64,000 bases of DNA, from contig VWZP01010941.1 in assembly GCA_013396995.1 (NCBI GenBank), forward strand, positions 689,655-753,654, given 5' to 3'. The notes beneath the pieces were generated by a model. That model was not told the DNA's origin. It was given only the letters and a program-made list of their open reading frames with translations, and ran no database searches. Both the position numbers and the translations under genes were made by a program. Shown here piece after piece: positions 51,101 through 59,060 of this stretch; position 1 is the first letter of the stretch, and every line of letters begins with the position of its first letter. This DNA is from Dicaeum eximium. Lineage: Eukaryota; Chordata; Aves; Passeriformes; Dicaeidae.

Positions 51101-54100
51101 ACACTACTGTCCCCAGCCTGAAACTGCTCTGCAAGGGCTCTATCCAGAACACAAGTATCACATGAGTACTAAAGAAACAGCAAAAATACTTACTATATTA
51201 GGGGAAATCCTAGCATGTGGTAAAGCAAAAGTGTAAGTAAGCCTGTGCTTTCCTCCCTTATTACCCCTCACTCCTTTCCTCCTGCAGCAAAACTTTGCTC
51301 AGCCTGAGGAGGTCCTGCCTCCAGAAGAAAACTGTGTGCATGCAAGCAGCAGCTGTGCTTCAACACCTCTGTTGTTTTGTGTCCTGTCACCAGGAAAGTC
51401 ATCCTCATGAACTCCATACAGGTTGGAGGAGCATTCCTGAGCCTCCAAATGGCAGCTTCTCTAGGTCTACTGCCCTTCCTCTATCACTTAGACACAGAAA
51501 CGCAAAGGTGAAGCAGATCTCTCGGGGATGCACTGAACCTCAGCCTTCAAGCACCACTTCCACCAGGAGCAAAGCCATCTTACCAGACACTGTAAGGATG
51601 TCCCATGCACATCATGAAAAAAAATAATTTCTAGAGGAGCACACACATGAGAAGAGCCAGCAGGGCCCTCTGCAGTGGATGGAAGGGAAGGTGGCAGATG
51701 CCTCATCAGACAAGAGAATGTGACAAGAGCAAAGACACTTCCAAAACACGTCCTCAGCCCCCATTCATGGCTGCTCAGGTGAGAAGCACTGAGAGAAATC
51801 AGAAGGTGGGAACAGATGGAAAACTTGAGCCAACCATGGGCTGACTATATATTCAAATGCAACATAACCATGAAAAGGCAAGTATGACCCCCAGAGAGGG
51901 ATTTCCAGCAGAAACTGGCAGTGTTTCAACTGCACAACAAGAATACTGGCAGGAATACCAACTACAACACGACAGATCCCTGGTCAGGAAAGATGCACTG
52001 AAATGGAAACAAGCACAGAGAAGCACATGAGTAATGGGGCGGTGAGCTTGTCTTCCTACAGCAGGCTGGAACAGAACACAGCAAAGGAAGTCTGAAGGAG
52101 AATCTGACTGCAGGCTTCAAGTATGCTAGATTAAATGAAAGGAATACTCATGGGAAGAAAAGAACAACTGAAATAAGAACAAAGAAATTGACTTGCAAAG
52201 AAATGCCAATTTAACACGGAAAATTTAACCTGGAAATGAAATGGAGCAAAGACAGTTTAGAAGAGCTTCCCAAGGAAGCACAGGGGCAGGAAAAGCCAAA
52301 TGCTTTTCAAAAGGAACTTGATCAGTTTATGAAAGGGACAGGATTGTGGGAGGACCTGAAAGAGCCAAGAGGAGGATTCAATGGCCCAGAAAACCTCTCT
52401 CAGTCCAACATTTCACACTATAAACTCACAAAATTATGAGTATTAAATTAGCTGAAACTGCTCAGGATCCTGGAGCCACAAGACAGCTCTGTAAAAACAG
52501 CACAATGCCTAATAGAGGTGAAAATGCAAACCCAACAGTAAAAATTATGAGGGAAATAGAGAAAAACAGCCCACGTAAATCCACCATGCTCTCATTAAGT
52601 GGAACACTCACTCCTAGTCCACCCATTTCAAAAGAAAGGATATTTGAGAACAAGGGAGTGCACAGGAGGGCATGTCACATTACAGAGAACGGAGTACACA
52701 GCAAGGACAATTCACTACATCATGTAACACAAGATCTCAGAGGGACTAAATCTCAAGGCAGCAGTTTGAAATGAGCAGAAGAAAGCACCTTCACACACTA
52801 CACAAAATTAACCTGAAGAACTCATTAGCATTGCTACAAAGCAGCTTTCTGCCCTGAATGTACCTAGCAAGAATGATTAAATACAAATTTCAAATTAAGA
52901 AATCCTTAAGCCACAGACCACCAGAAGACAGGAAAATATGTATTTGCCCCATTCTCATACTCTTTCATTAAGCCTTTACAAATGGTAGCCAAAAAAAACA
53001 GTATTGGCTGAGAGAGGGCTTTGCTCTAACACCTGCAAAGCTGCTTTTATACTCCCATTTCACACCCTGAAACAAGGCTCAGTGTACATGATGAAACCCA
53101 AGTCCACATTTTGGATCTCACAACAAAGAGGAGGGACTTGTATTGGAGACTGGAAGCACAGAGAAAAGGGAAAGCAACTGAGCAGTGACCCAGGAGCTTG
53201 GTTAAAGAGCTTGAGCAACCAAGAGGACAGACCAAAACAGGCTCATGCCAAGGGCAGAGAAAAATTCAGGCAGAGGTATCAAGTATGTGAGAAGAAACCC
53301 ACAAGAGTCTGGAAAAGTAAATTTCCTCTGATAAAGCAAATATCTGCAAAACTCTTCATCAGTGCCTTCAACTTTCTCAACTACAGCACCACAAGGATAA
53401 CAACCTGTTCCTGATATTATGTAATTGTGCATTTGCAGATAGCAGAGGTCTGTACCACTAATCTAAAGGTTACAGCCTTGCTGAAGGCTCTTCTGTCTGT
53501 CAGTTCACAGTACCTGATAAAGTTAAGGAAACAAGAATCATGTAATTAAAACACCCATATGTGATGTATGGCCCCCTCTGATAAACTCAGTTGAACTCAG
53601 CCAAAACCAGTTCCAGCAGTAGAGTCTTAGAGACAATTAGCCTCACAAAGTTTCACTCAGACAGCTAGGTAGGTACCTCGACTAAGTGAGTCACACTTCA
53701 GACTTCCACCCCAGACATCAGAGAAGAGATACCACAGGAGGCTCTTACCAATGTCCCAGCTACAGGAAAAGCATCAGTCAGAGCTTGAGCCTTCTAATAT
53801 ATAAGGTCAACCAACCACTTAACTCTGCAGGAAGCCAGGCTTTGTTAGAGCTGATGCTCTGTGGGTTACAAACTTAAAATATTGTATATGGTTACACACA
53901 AGCAGAGCTTTTGTGGAATCATGTTAGCACATGGTTTTTTCACTCTTTCAGATTTGCATCATGAAGGGAGTTAAATTACATTATGGCAGCACCCTAACTC
54001 TGCTCCTTCCTAACTTTGGAGGTCCTAACTTTGAAGTACAAATCTTGATGTAGTTTTCTTTGTGCATACACATGAAAGGCGCAGCCACTCAAAGCAGATA

Positions 54101-57100
54101 CATCTGGGACAAAAGACAGCAGGAGATTACAACAACACATTGTGACAATTTAATGTAAGATGCAAAGAACAGGGGACTGCACCACACTGATACCATGAGA
54201 GCAATTTCAGAGGAAACGCAAAGTAATTCAGCATCTGTGCTGGAATGTGGCCAAGAGGTTGCAAGCCACCTTTTTGGCCATGAAGCTCAAGCCATTTTTT
54301 TCATACTGAGCAAAATAACAAGACTTATGACTTTCATGTCTCACTCAGAATAGAATACCTTTTACTACCCTGAGCCTGTAATCAGGGGGAGGTTGTTGGC
54401 CAGGAACAGAGGTAGATATCATGAGTCCTCCTCACCAAATCCATGACTGCACACCTGAAACACTGGGGTCTCTAACAAGCTCTGACCACATACAAATCCC
54501 ACTTCACCTGAATGATCTGGAGACATCAGTCCATGGTCACATGGCTGCAAGTCATGCTGCAATTTAAAATGCAATTACCAAATCTAACTCAGCCTTCACT
54601 TGTTGAAAGAATCAACTTCCTGTCTGGACAGCCATGAAACTGACTGAAGGGTATTTTCCAGCTGCTATTTATAAGCTTTTGTTTGAAAGTGCTCCCACTT
54701 ACTTTATTAAATCTGGCAAAAGGGTAATCCTTCCCTTCCTCTGCTGCCCTCCTCCAGTGGTAGAACATCGCTCCATCTTTCCTCGCTGGGTTAGTGAAAG
54801 GCATCCACTTCCAAGGCCGGACCTTCTTGGAGCCCAGTTTTGCTTTGACTGTTCGATAACCCTGAGTTGTATCACTTGGCAGCAGCGGAGGTGCATCCCT
54901 GTGGTGGAGAAAAGTGCTGGTGATGAGAAACAAGGAGCAGTCCAAGACAAACCCAAAGAGATTTCAGACTCAGAACTCTTTTTTCAGATATAAAAGCAGG
55001 TGCTATTCCCAGGTGAGATTAAGGGAGAATTATACAAAGGGTAAGAGCATTGATTTGTCTGCATTAGACTATTTTGCCTGTATCTAATTAATTTCCTATA
55101 TCAAGCAAATCCCTCAAATTTAGAAGAGAGAAAACAGACTGTCCATGACTAAGAGAATGGCACAAGCATGGGCTGAGCACAAAGGGGAATCAACCTGGGA
55201 AGCAAGACTGCCCCTGGTTTCAAGGGGATGCTGCCCCACCACCAAAAGCCCAGGCCAGCCCACAAGCTGCACAGATGACCATGTGCTCTTACTTTTTGTC
55301 AGAATAGAGAAGTGCATAAACTTCTCGGTGCATTCCTTCTGGCCTCTTAAACGTCAATGTCTCTGAAGATTTCTTGGACTTTTTCTGAAACAAAAGAATT
55401 GCACTTTAGATTCAGAAGTGGAAATTCCCAAGGGAACATTAAAATCGTATAACCCGGTGCCCTGTGATGGTTTTTACTTTTATCTGGTTTTAGACACCTT
55501 GAATTTCTCCAGGAAAGTGCCTATTCCTGGTGGAAGACACTGACAGACAAAATGTACCCACTTTCAGTGATAGGGCTCGCCAGTACCCACATTTGCTCTT
55601 GCTGATAACACACTTAAATTCCAAGTTGAACATCTGGCTGTAGATTGCAGGGGCTGGTGCACTAAGTCTCTTCTTACTAGGCAAGCACTGTCCTCCCTCA
55701 GAGGTATTAAGACATTTAATTACATGATTCTCTACCTCTTTGAGAAGATAGTAAGAAATGTCTTCCCAGTTTTTTAGAGTTTGTCACTTTGTTCTGCAGC
55801 AGCTTCAGTTTTTACCATCTGTGATTACATCCTTGCAGTAGCCCCTTGGCAAAACCCCCAGGATCACCCACCAAAGTTCTCCGGTCCCAGCTCCACTCTC
55901 CCATTTACACAGCAAACTTTTTTTTTGCCAGTTTCTTCATAAGAGGAATTCAGTGTACAGAACTCAACCTGACCCCTAAACCCTAGACAGAACTGATGGT
56001 CTCTAAGACACAGTACAGCTCATACCCATATACAAGTTTATCAGTAATCAACTGTATCAGGTGATCAGCTTTGGATTCAGGTGGGTAAAGTAACAGCCAC
56101 ACTACGAAGTTAAACTTTATTTAGGAGAGAAAAGTTTACTGAGCATTTGGCCTAACTGTACCATCTTTATAACTACTACCCCAGGCACTACTACTACTAC
56201 ATACTTGCTTAGCCTATCACTACCAAATTTTAAATCAGAATATTTTTCAGTAGTAAAACCAGCACTGCATCATAAATTGTATTAAATCCATACGGTCACC
56301 TTTATCAAGCAAATTCAAGATTCCACTGAAAAAATAACTCCCTGTCGTCTTGGACTACAACTACTTTCCATAAAACTTCATGACAGACATGCATTATATC
56401 AGCACCTTTTCATCCCTAATCAAACACCTTTCTCCTAGTATGTCCATCACTTTGCCCAGGAGCAATGTAAGGCCAACCAAGGCAGTTACCCACAGGGCAC
56501 CACACACCCTGTATGAACACAGGCTTCTGGATTTCCCCCAAAGTTCCCAGATTTATTAAAAGTTAATATCAGCAGGCCAGAGATCAGCTCAGCCAGCTCT
56601 TTTAGGAGTTGAGAACAAATTACTTGGTCATGCTGATTTAAATGTTTTTATGCCTAGTAATTTTTATTTTAACATTCTCAGTCACTAATGGACTGGAAAG
56701 TACTTCATGGTTCTCTTGTGATTTCAAGACATCAATCTGTTTCTTTTCTAATTGAGAACAGATCTATTTCCTGAGTGAGTGCTGCACTGTTATTAGCAAC
56801 TTTGCACTCTCCATGTGACAACAGCTCACACCTTTGGTTTGTTTTGGTTTGGCTTCTTTGAATTCATAGAAATTCAGAATGTTTTGTTCAAGTGGCCTCC
56901 CGCACCCCTCCTGACACTTTTCACTGCACCTTCCCTTCCTCTCTCTTCCCTTTACAGTAAACTTGAGGAGAAAACCACCTTGGTCCCTGCTCCAAAGAGA
57001 CAGCCAGCAACCAGGACTCCTTTGGCTCTCTGCTGCCTAACACACAAACACATTTAAATCAAAGAACTCACAACTCCAAACACTCAGTGGCAACACTGCA

Positions 57101-58113
57101 GGCTGAATCCAGCCAACAGGCTGCTCACCTGACACTGTTCACCAACACAGCTGACAACTGGGAATTTCAACACTTGGGCCTTTAAATGACTGAAACTCAC
57201 TGGTTTCCCACTACACCAATTAAACTGCGTGCCCTGGCCCCAGCAAGGCACTGAAACCACAGTGCTTCTCTTCAGAGACAAATGTTTCAGTGGAGGCAAA
57301 CAATGACAGCCAGGAAGTGCTTTTAGGGATGGGGTGGTTGTGTACATTTCGTTTTGTTTTGATTTTTTCCCCACGTGCACAGGCTTTACTTCAAATCAGA
57401 CCATCCTGTATCAGAGAGCTCCCTGGGCTCATTTCAAAGCACCTCCACATCTCACAGCTACTCCTAAACTGACCTTCCCAACACCCTCCAAAACACGGGA
57501 CACCCACGTCCTTGCCCAAATTTAAAATAGAGAAAACAAGATACTGTAGCACATTACCACAGAGAATGCAGCACATCATGTCACACATCCTCAACAGACT
57601 TTACTAACTTGCCACACTACCCCAGGCGATGCATCCCAGCTGTCCCAAACCCCAGCCACACACCTTCCCCACACTGGTTGGAAGACTTCTGTCATTCAGT
57701 CAAGCCAGACAATACTTTCTTTCTTCTAAAACAAGACTGTGTTATATTATTTCCATTTGCTTTGGGGCAAGATACTTCACAAAATGGGAATTTTACAGAC
57801 GGCTGAGGATGCCCTGGGGCCTGGCCCAGCTCAGCAGGACACCGCTTACACAGCTCCAGCTTAAATCCCACACCAGATGCCATGGCACAGGTAAGTAAGA
57901 AGCTACACGCTTAATTCCATGTTTTCTTGCAATATTCACCCCAAGGGCCACATGCAAGGTCAGCGAGTGCCTAGAAACCACGCAGCAGCCCCTCAGGGCA
58001 CCGCGGTTCACCTTATCCGAGTTGATGATGTCCTTTTTGTTGATGGTGCCCGTGTTCTCTGACTCCACGCCTCCCAGCTCCAGGATGTCCCGTACATCTG
58101 CCCCCGTCGCCAT
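27122..58113 (-). CDS. DMAP1: DMAP1, DNA methyltransferase 1-associated protein 1 (ten coding exons)
   Basis: DMAP1 (yeast Swc4 homologue) is a nuclear subunit of the TIP60/NuA4 acetyltransferase and SRCAP/p400 H2A.Z-exchange complexes and binds DNMT1. Ten exons join in frame with GT-AG introns: 58113-58012, 55384-55293, 54898-54703, 50402-50244, 49121-48954, 47972-47787, 44913-44842, 34071-33999, 32180-31897, 27130-27122. The product is 446 residues up to an early TGA, against about 467 in mammals. The SANT/Myb-like domain lies at about 149-203 (DDAWTKAETDHLF), a charged, probably coiled-coil stretch at 240-290, a Lys-rich run near 288-300 and the conserved C-terminal DMAP1 region at about 302-444. 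The start ATG at 58113-58111 has a strong context (gagacATGG) and begins the family sequence MATGADVRDILELGG. The oddity is TGA at codon 447 in place of a conserved Arg, removing the last 17 residues. Introns total about 30 kb, far more than the compact mammalian gene as I recall it. Confidence 0.95.
28241..28740. promoter_or_regulatory. Candidate regulatory block in DMAP1 intron 9
   Basis: A change from GC-rich to AT-rich sequence with gatccgattaacgg, tgataatctttatatgg and catattaatcacc. No coding signal. Confidence 0.35.
28744..28798. repeat. AT-dinucleotide microsatellite
   Basis: Repeated (AT/TA)n interrupted by tacaccctgg and tacac, within DMAP1 intron 9. Confidence 0.9.
29535..29615 (+). 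repeat. MIR-like SINE fragment (5' half)
   Basis: gagtcaggactcctagac, ctattcctggctttgccact and gagcaagatacttctctcc match the order of the MIR left part (ggactcctgggttc, ctggctctgccactgac, gcaagtcacttc). Confidence 0.5.
30421..30620. promoter_or_regulatory. Candidate regulatory block in DMAP1 intron 9
   Basis: Contains ggactaatctaattgtg, gtaatcagccgg and gaattaacttgattat. Confidence 0.35.
30771..31090. promoter_or_regulatory. Candidate regulatory block in DMAP1 intron 9
   Basis: Contains aataataattcaaaag, gtcacaatcaaatagg, gctgacagataaggtg and acattatacattttag. The last part keeps several CpGs. Confidence 0.35.
31897..32180 (-). CDS. DMAP1: DMAP1 coding exon 9 (residues 350-444)
   Basis: Acceptor ctccctag, then (G)AT CTC AAC CCT: DLNPMPTEEIVQMFNELRSD, YELKQAFANCEYELQMLRHR, an acidic, less conserved linker, and IIDVVGAPLTPNS with donor TCG|gtgaga. 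If the intron were retained, the frame would continue 20 residues to TGA at 31834-31836. Confidence 0.96.
32181..33998 (-). other. DMAP1: DMAP1 intron 8
   Basis: A 1.8-kb GT-AG intron. It contains short A/T homopolymer runs near 33803 and 33848 and no recognisable gene or element. Confidence 0.85.
33999..34071 (-). CDS. DMAP1: DMAP1 coding exon 8 (residues 326-349 and part of 350)
   Basis: Acceptor gtgttccag, then ATG AAA CTG CCA (MKLPSSVGQKKIKALEQML, then MELGV), with donor GTAG|gtgagt. The final G starts a split Asp codon. Being only 73 bases and Met-initiated, it could be mistaken for a start, but it is internal. Confidence 0.95.
34360..34560. promoter_or_regulatory. Candidate regulatory block in DMAP1 intron 7
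   Basis: Contains gcccatcaaagggc, cggctaatgtgc and cctgattagactcatgc, a mixed-composition interval close to exon 8. Confidence 0.3.
35520..35880. promoter_or_regulatory. Candidate conserved non-coding element in DMAP1 intron 7
   Basis: Contains attaatttaacttc, ttttaattttaccatcatt, gttatgatttatgtgg and gctgataatctg. Confidence 0.4.
36930..37220. promoter_or_regulatory. Candidate conserved non-coding element in DMAP1 intron 7
   Basis: Contains gcaaattaattgctaattgg and cattaaattaacaaac, then tcatgatttatgctaatac. Homeodomain-like words are very dense. Confidence 0.45.
43185..43262 (+). repeat. MIR-like SINE fragment
   Basis: ctcccgttttacaaacaggg followed by aaggcttggataaggaagcc and aaagccaca resembles a diverged MIR core. 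It is weaker than the copy at 63901. Confidence 0.35.
43590..43800. promoter_or_regulatory. Candidate regulatory block in DMAP1 intron 7
   Basis: Contains ccgatacattattgc, cttattagttttc and ccataaattactc, with few repeats. Confidence 0.35.
44461..44503 (+). mobile_element. CR1 LINE 3'-end fragment
   Basis: actagatgatttttaaggtt followed by ctttccagcccaaaccactc closely follows the CR1 3' end (actagatgatctttaaggtc, ccttccaacccaaaccattc) found throughout sauropsid genomes. Only the tail is present, as is usual for 5'-truncated CR1 copies. Confidence 0.7.
44842..44913 (-). CDS. DMAP1: DMAP1 coding exon 7 (residues 302-325)
   Basis: Acceptor ctctttcag, then AVPETAGIKFPDFKSAGV and TLRSQR, with donor AGG|gtaggc. 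It matches the conserved segment that opens the C-terminal DMAP1 region. Confidence 0.96.
45318..45400 (+). repeat. Ancient SINE-like fragment
   Basis: ttgactgtaaactctctaag followed 30-40 bases later by tgatctgtacag resembles the tail of an old amniote SINE family (gactgtaagctc, then tgtacagcgcc). It is too decayed to classify. Confidence 0.3.
46370..46620. promoter_or_regulatory. Candidate regulatory block in DMAP1 intron 6
   Basis: Contains aagcaattaaatggg, cctcaattgactc, gctaaatgattttcc and ggtaattgactcctaatgg. Confidence 0.4.
47787..47972 (-). CDS. DMAP1: DMAP1 coding exon 6 (residues 240-301, charged coiled-coil and Lys-rich)
   Basis: Acceptor tctgcag, then VAEEEYLIQELRKIETRKK, DLQKLITAADTTTEQRRAER and KAPKKKLPQKK to EKP, with donor CCT|gtaaac. 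The heptad-like charged stretch and the Lys-rich cluster are typical of the protein and probably mediate complex contacts and nuclear import. Confidence 0.97.
47973..48953 (-). other. DMAP1: DMAP1 intron 5
   Basis: A 1.0-kb GT-AG intron. It contains an A-run near 48309 and nothing else I can name. Confidence 0.85.
48954..49121 (-). CDS. DMAP1: DMAP1 coding exon 5 (residues 184-239)
   Basis: Acceptor ttccacag, then KRSVEDLKERYYHICAKLAN (rest of the SANT domain), DLKIPVFDAGHERRRKEQLE and RLYNRTPEQ, with donor CAG|gtaact. Confidence 0.97.
49122..50243 (-). other. DMAP1: DMAP1 intron 4
   Basis: A 1.1-kb GT-AG intron. The segment 50040-50170 is AT-rich with TAATTA/CTAATTAA words and is listed as a candidate element. 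Confidence 0.85.
50040..50175. promoter_or_regulatory. Candidate regulatory block in DMAP1 intron 4
   Basis: Contains ggatttaattacaaac, ccaataattcattatt and cctaattaagttg, directly downstream of exon 4 in transcript direction. Confidence 0.35.
50244..50402 (-). CDS. DMAP1: DMAP1 coding exon 4 (residues 131-183, SANT domain first part)
   Basis: Acceptor ctccacag, then TVQVPVYSEQEYQ, DDAWTKAETDHLF and RFVVIHDRYDHQQFK, with donor AAG|gtgagt. This is the N-terminal half of the SANT/Myb-like domain; W151 is the typical first core Trp. Confidence 0.97.
50403..54702 (-). other. DMAP1: DMAP1 intron 3
   Basis: A 4.3-kb GT-AG intron. A purine-rich stretch at about 52080-52440 has protein-like composition but only short frames and no family I recognise; it may be an old repeat. 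Nothing else stands out. Confidence 0.85.
54703..54898 (-). CDS. DMAP1: DMAP1 coding exon 3 (residues 65-130)
   Basis: Acceptor ccaccacag, one base completing Lys65, then DAPPLLPSDTTQGYRTVKAK, on through the WKWMPFTNPARKDG motif, to ARFNK with donor AAA|gtaagt. The Trp-rich segment WKWMPF is a family hallmark just ahead of the SANT domain. Confidence 0.97.
54899..55292 (-). other. DMAP1: DMAP1 intron 2
   Basis: A 394-bp GT-AG intron, the shortest of the gene, with no recognisable element. Confidence 0.9.
55293..55384 (-). CDS. DMAP1: DMAP1 coding exon 2 (residues 35-64 and part of 65)
   Basis: Acceptor tttcag, then AAA AAG TCC AAG (KKSKKSSETLTFKRPEG...), ending in TCTGACAAAAA|gtaaga. The last two bases belong to a Lys codon completed in exon 3. 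The Lys/Ser-rich start and the peptide HREVYALLYSDK match the family. Confidence 0.95.
55385..58011 (-). other. DMAP1: DMAP1 intron 1
   Basis: A 2.6-kb GT-AG intron. It is AT-rich to balanced, with a short (ACT)n run near 56191 and T/G-rich pieces near 56828 and 57350. No exon or mobile element was recognised. Confidence 0.85.
58012..58113 (-). CDS. DMAP1: DMAP1 coding exon 1 (residues 1-34)
   Basis: Encodes MATGADVRDILELGG through NSDK, the conserved DMAP1 N-terminus. The donor is AAG|gtgaac at 58011-58010, phase 0. No in-frame stop occurs upstream until beyond 58308, but the family match and the Kozak context favour this ATG. Confidence 0.96.
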
Positions 58114-58220
58114 GTCTCCGCCTGCCCTCTGGCCTTCTCTGCGCCGTCCTGTCCGTCCCCTCCAGCTCTGGGAGGGCGGGAACCGGGGGTCGGGGGTTAA
58201 GTCCCGCGGGGGTGTCCCGG

Positions 58221-58335
58221 ACGCACACAAACACGAGTAGGTGCGCGTGTATACACGTACGGGCACGTATATCTGCACACACACACGCGTACACATGCAC
58301 ACGCACACTCACACACTTATATCTACATAGACACA
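58221..58335. repeat. CA-rich, alternating purine-pyrimidine tract
   Basis: An imperfect CA/CG/TA dinucleotide tract (cacacacacacgcgtacacatgc and similar) about 110-220 bp upstream of the DMAP1 ATG. Alternating purine-pyrimidine sequence of this kind can adopt Z-DNA. It probably lies in the 5' UTR or the core promoter. Confidence 0.75.
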
Positions 58336-59060
58336 CCCCCCCCTCGGCCGCCTCCCATCCCCCCGCCAGGCCCAACAACGGGGCCTTGCGCCCGGCGGGT
58401 CCCNGCCACCGGGACGTGCGGCGCATACGGCGGCCCGGGCAGCGCCGCTTCCGCTCCCGCCAAGAGGCGCCCGGAAGTGCCCGGAGCGCTTTGGGGGACG
58501 CACCACGCGGGGTTGAGGGCGAAGGATGCCGGGTTCGAGTCCCGCTCCTGGCAGGTCGTGGCCGCCCGGCCCGAGGCCGCCGGCGCCACTTTCCCCGCGG
58601 CCCCGCGGCAGCGCCCGGCCCCAGCCGGGTCCCGGCACCCCCGACCCCGCTGAGGGCGCACAGCCCCCTGCAGGCGCAGTTCGCCCCCGCGCCAGGAGGT
58701 GGCAGCACCGCCGCGCCCGACCGGTGCCTCCGAGCGCGGCCCGCGGGGCGGGGGGGGCGCCGCGAAGCCGCTCGTGGCGCCCACGGTGGCTGCAATTGCC
58801 GCGACCCCGTGCCCTCGGGACTGTGTGATGGGTCGCCGCTCTCCCGGCGTCCCGGGGCTGACCCTAAAACTCCCGCAGAGTTTTTCCATCTCCTTTCCCG
58901 AGGCGCTCGCTGGCGGCTTTGCCCTGCCCCGTTCTCCCTGGCAGCCGTGCCCGGGGCCGGCCGCGCCTCGTGGCGCACTCGGGCTGCTAGGCCTGGCTTC
59001 GTGTGCCGCAGCGTGCGCTCCTCGCCCTCACGCTCTGTGCTCCAGAGCCTCAGCGCTCAC

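Larger units (their letters stand above)
58000..59060. promoter_or_regulatory. DMAP1: CpG-rich promoter region of DMAP1
   Basis: A sharp change to GC- and CpG-rich sequence (for example 58340-58780 and 58880-59040) surrounds and precedes the DMAP1 start. An ETS-type core CCGGAAGTG is at 58471-58479 and a second, reversed core (gcttccgc) lies near 58447. No TATA box is evident. CpG-island promoters with ETS sites are typical of housekeeping genes such as DMAP1 and often fire both ways, but I found no divergent gene to the right. One base at 58404 is undetermined. Confidence 0.75.

Noticed and set aside
52080..52440. Purine-rich stretch with protein-like composition in DMAP1 intron 3
   Set aside because: The frames are short and match no family I know. 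An old repeat is more likely, but I could not classify it.
58528..58554. tRNA-like T-arm (gggttcgagtcccgc) near the promoter
   Set aside because: There is no matching acceptor strand or A-box 35-75 bases upstream, and the T-stem has a mismatch. It is probably a chance B-box-like word.
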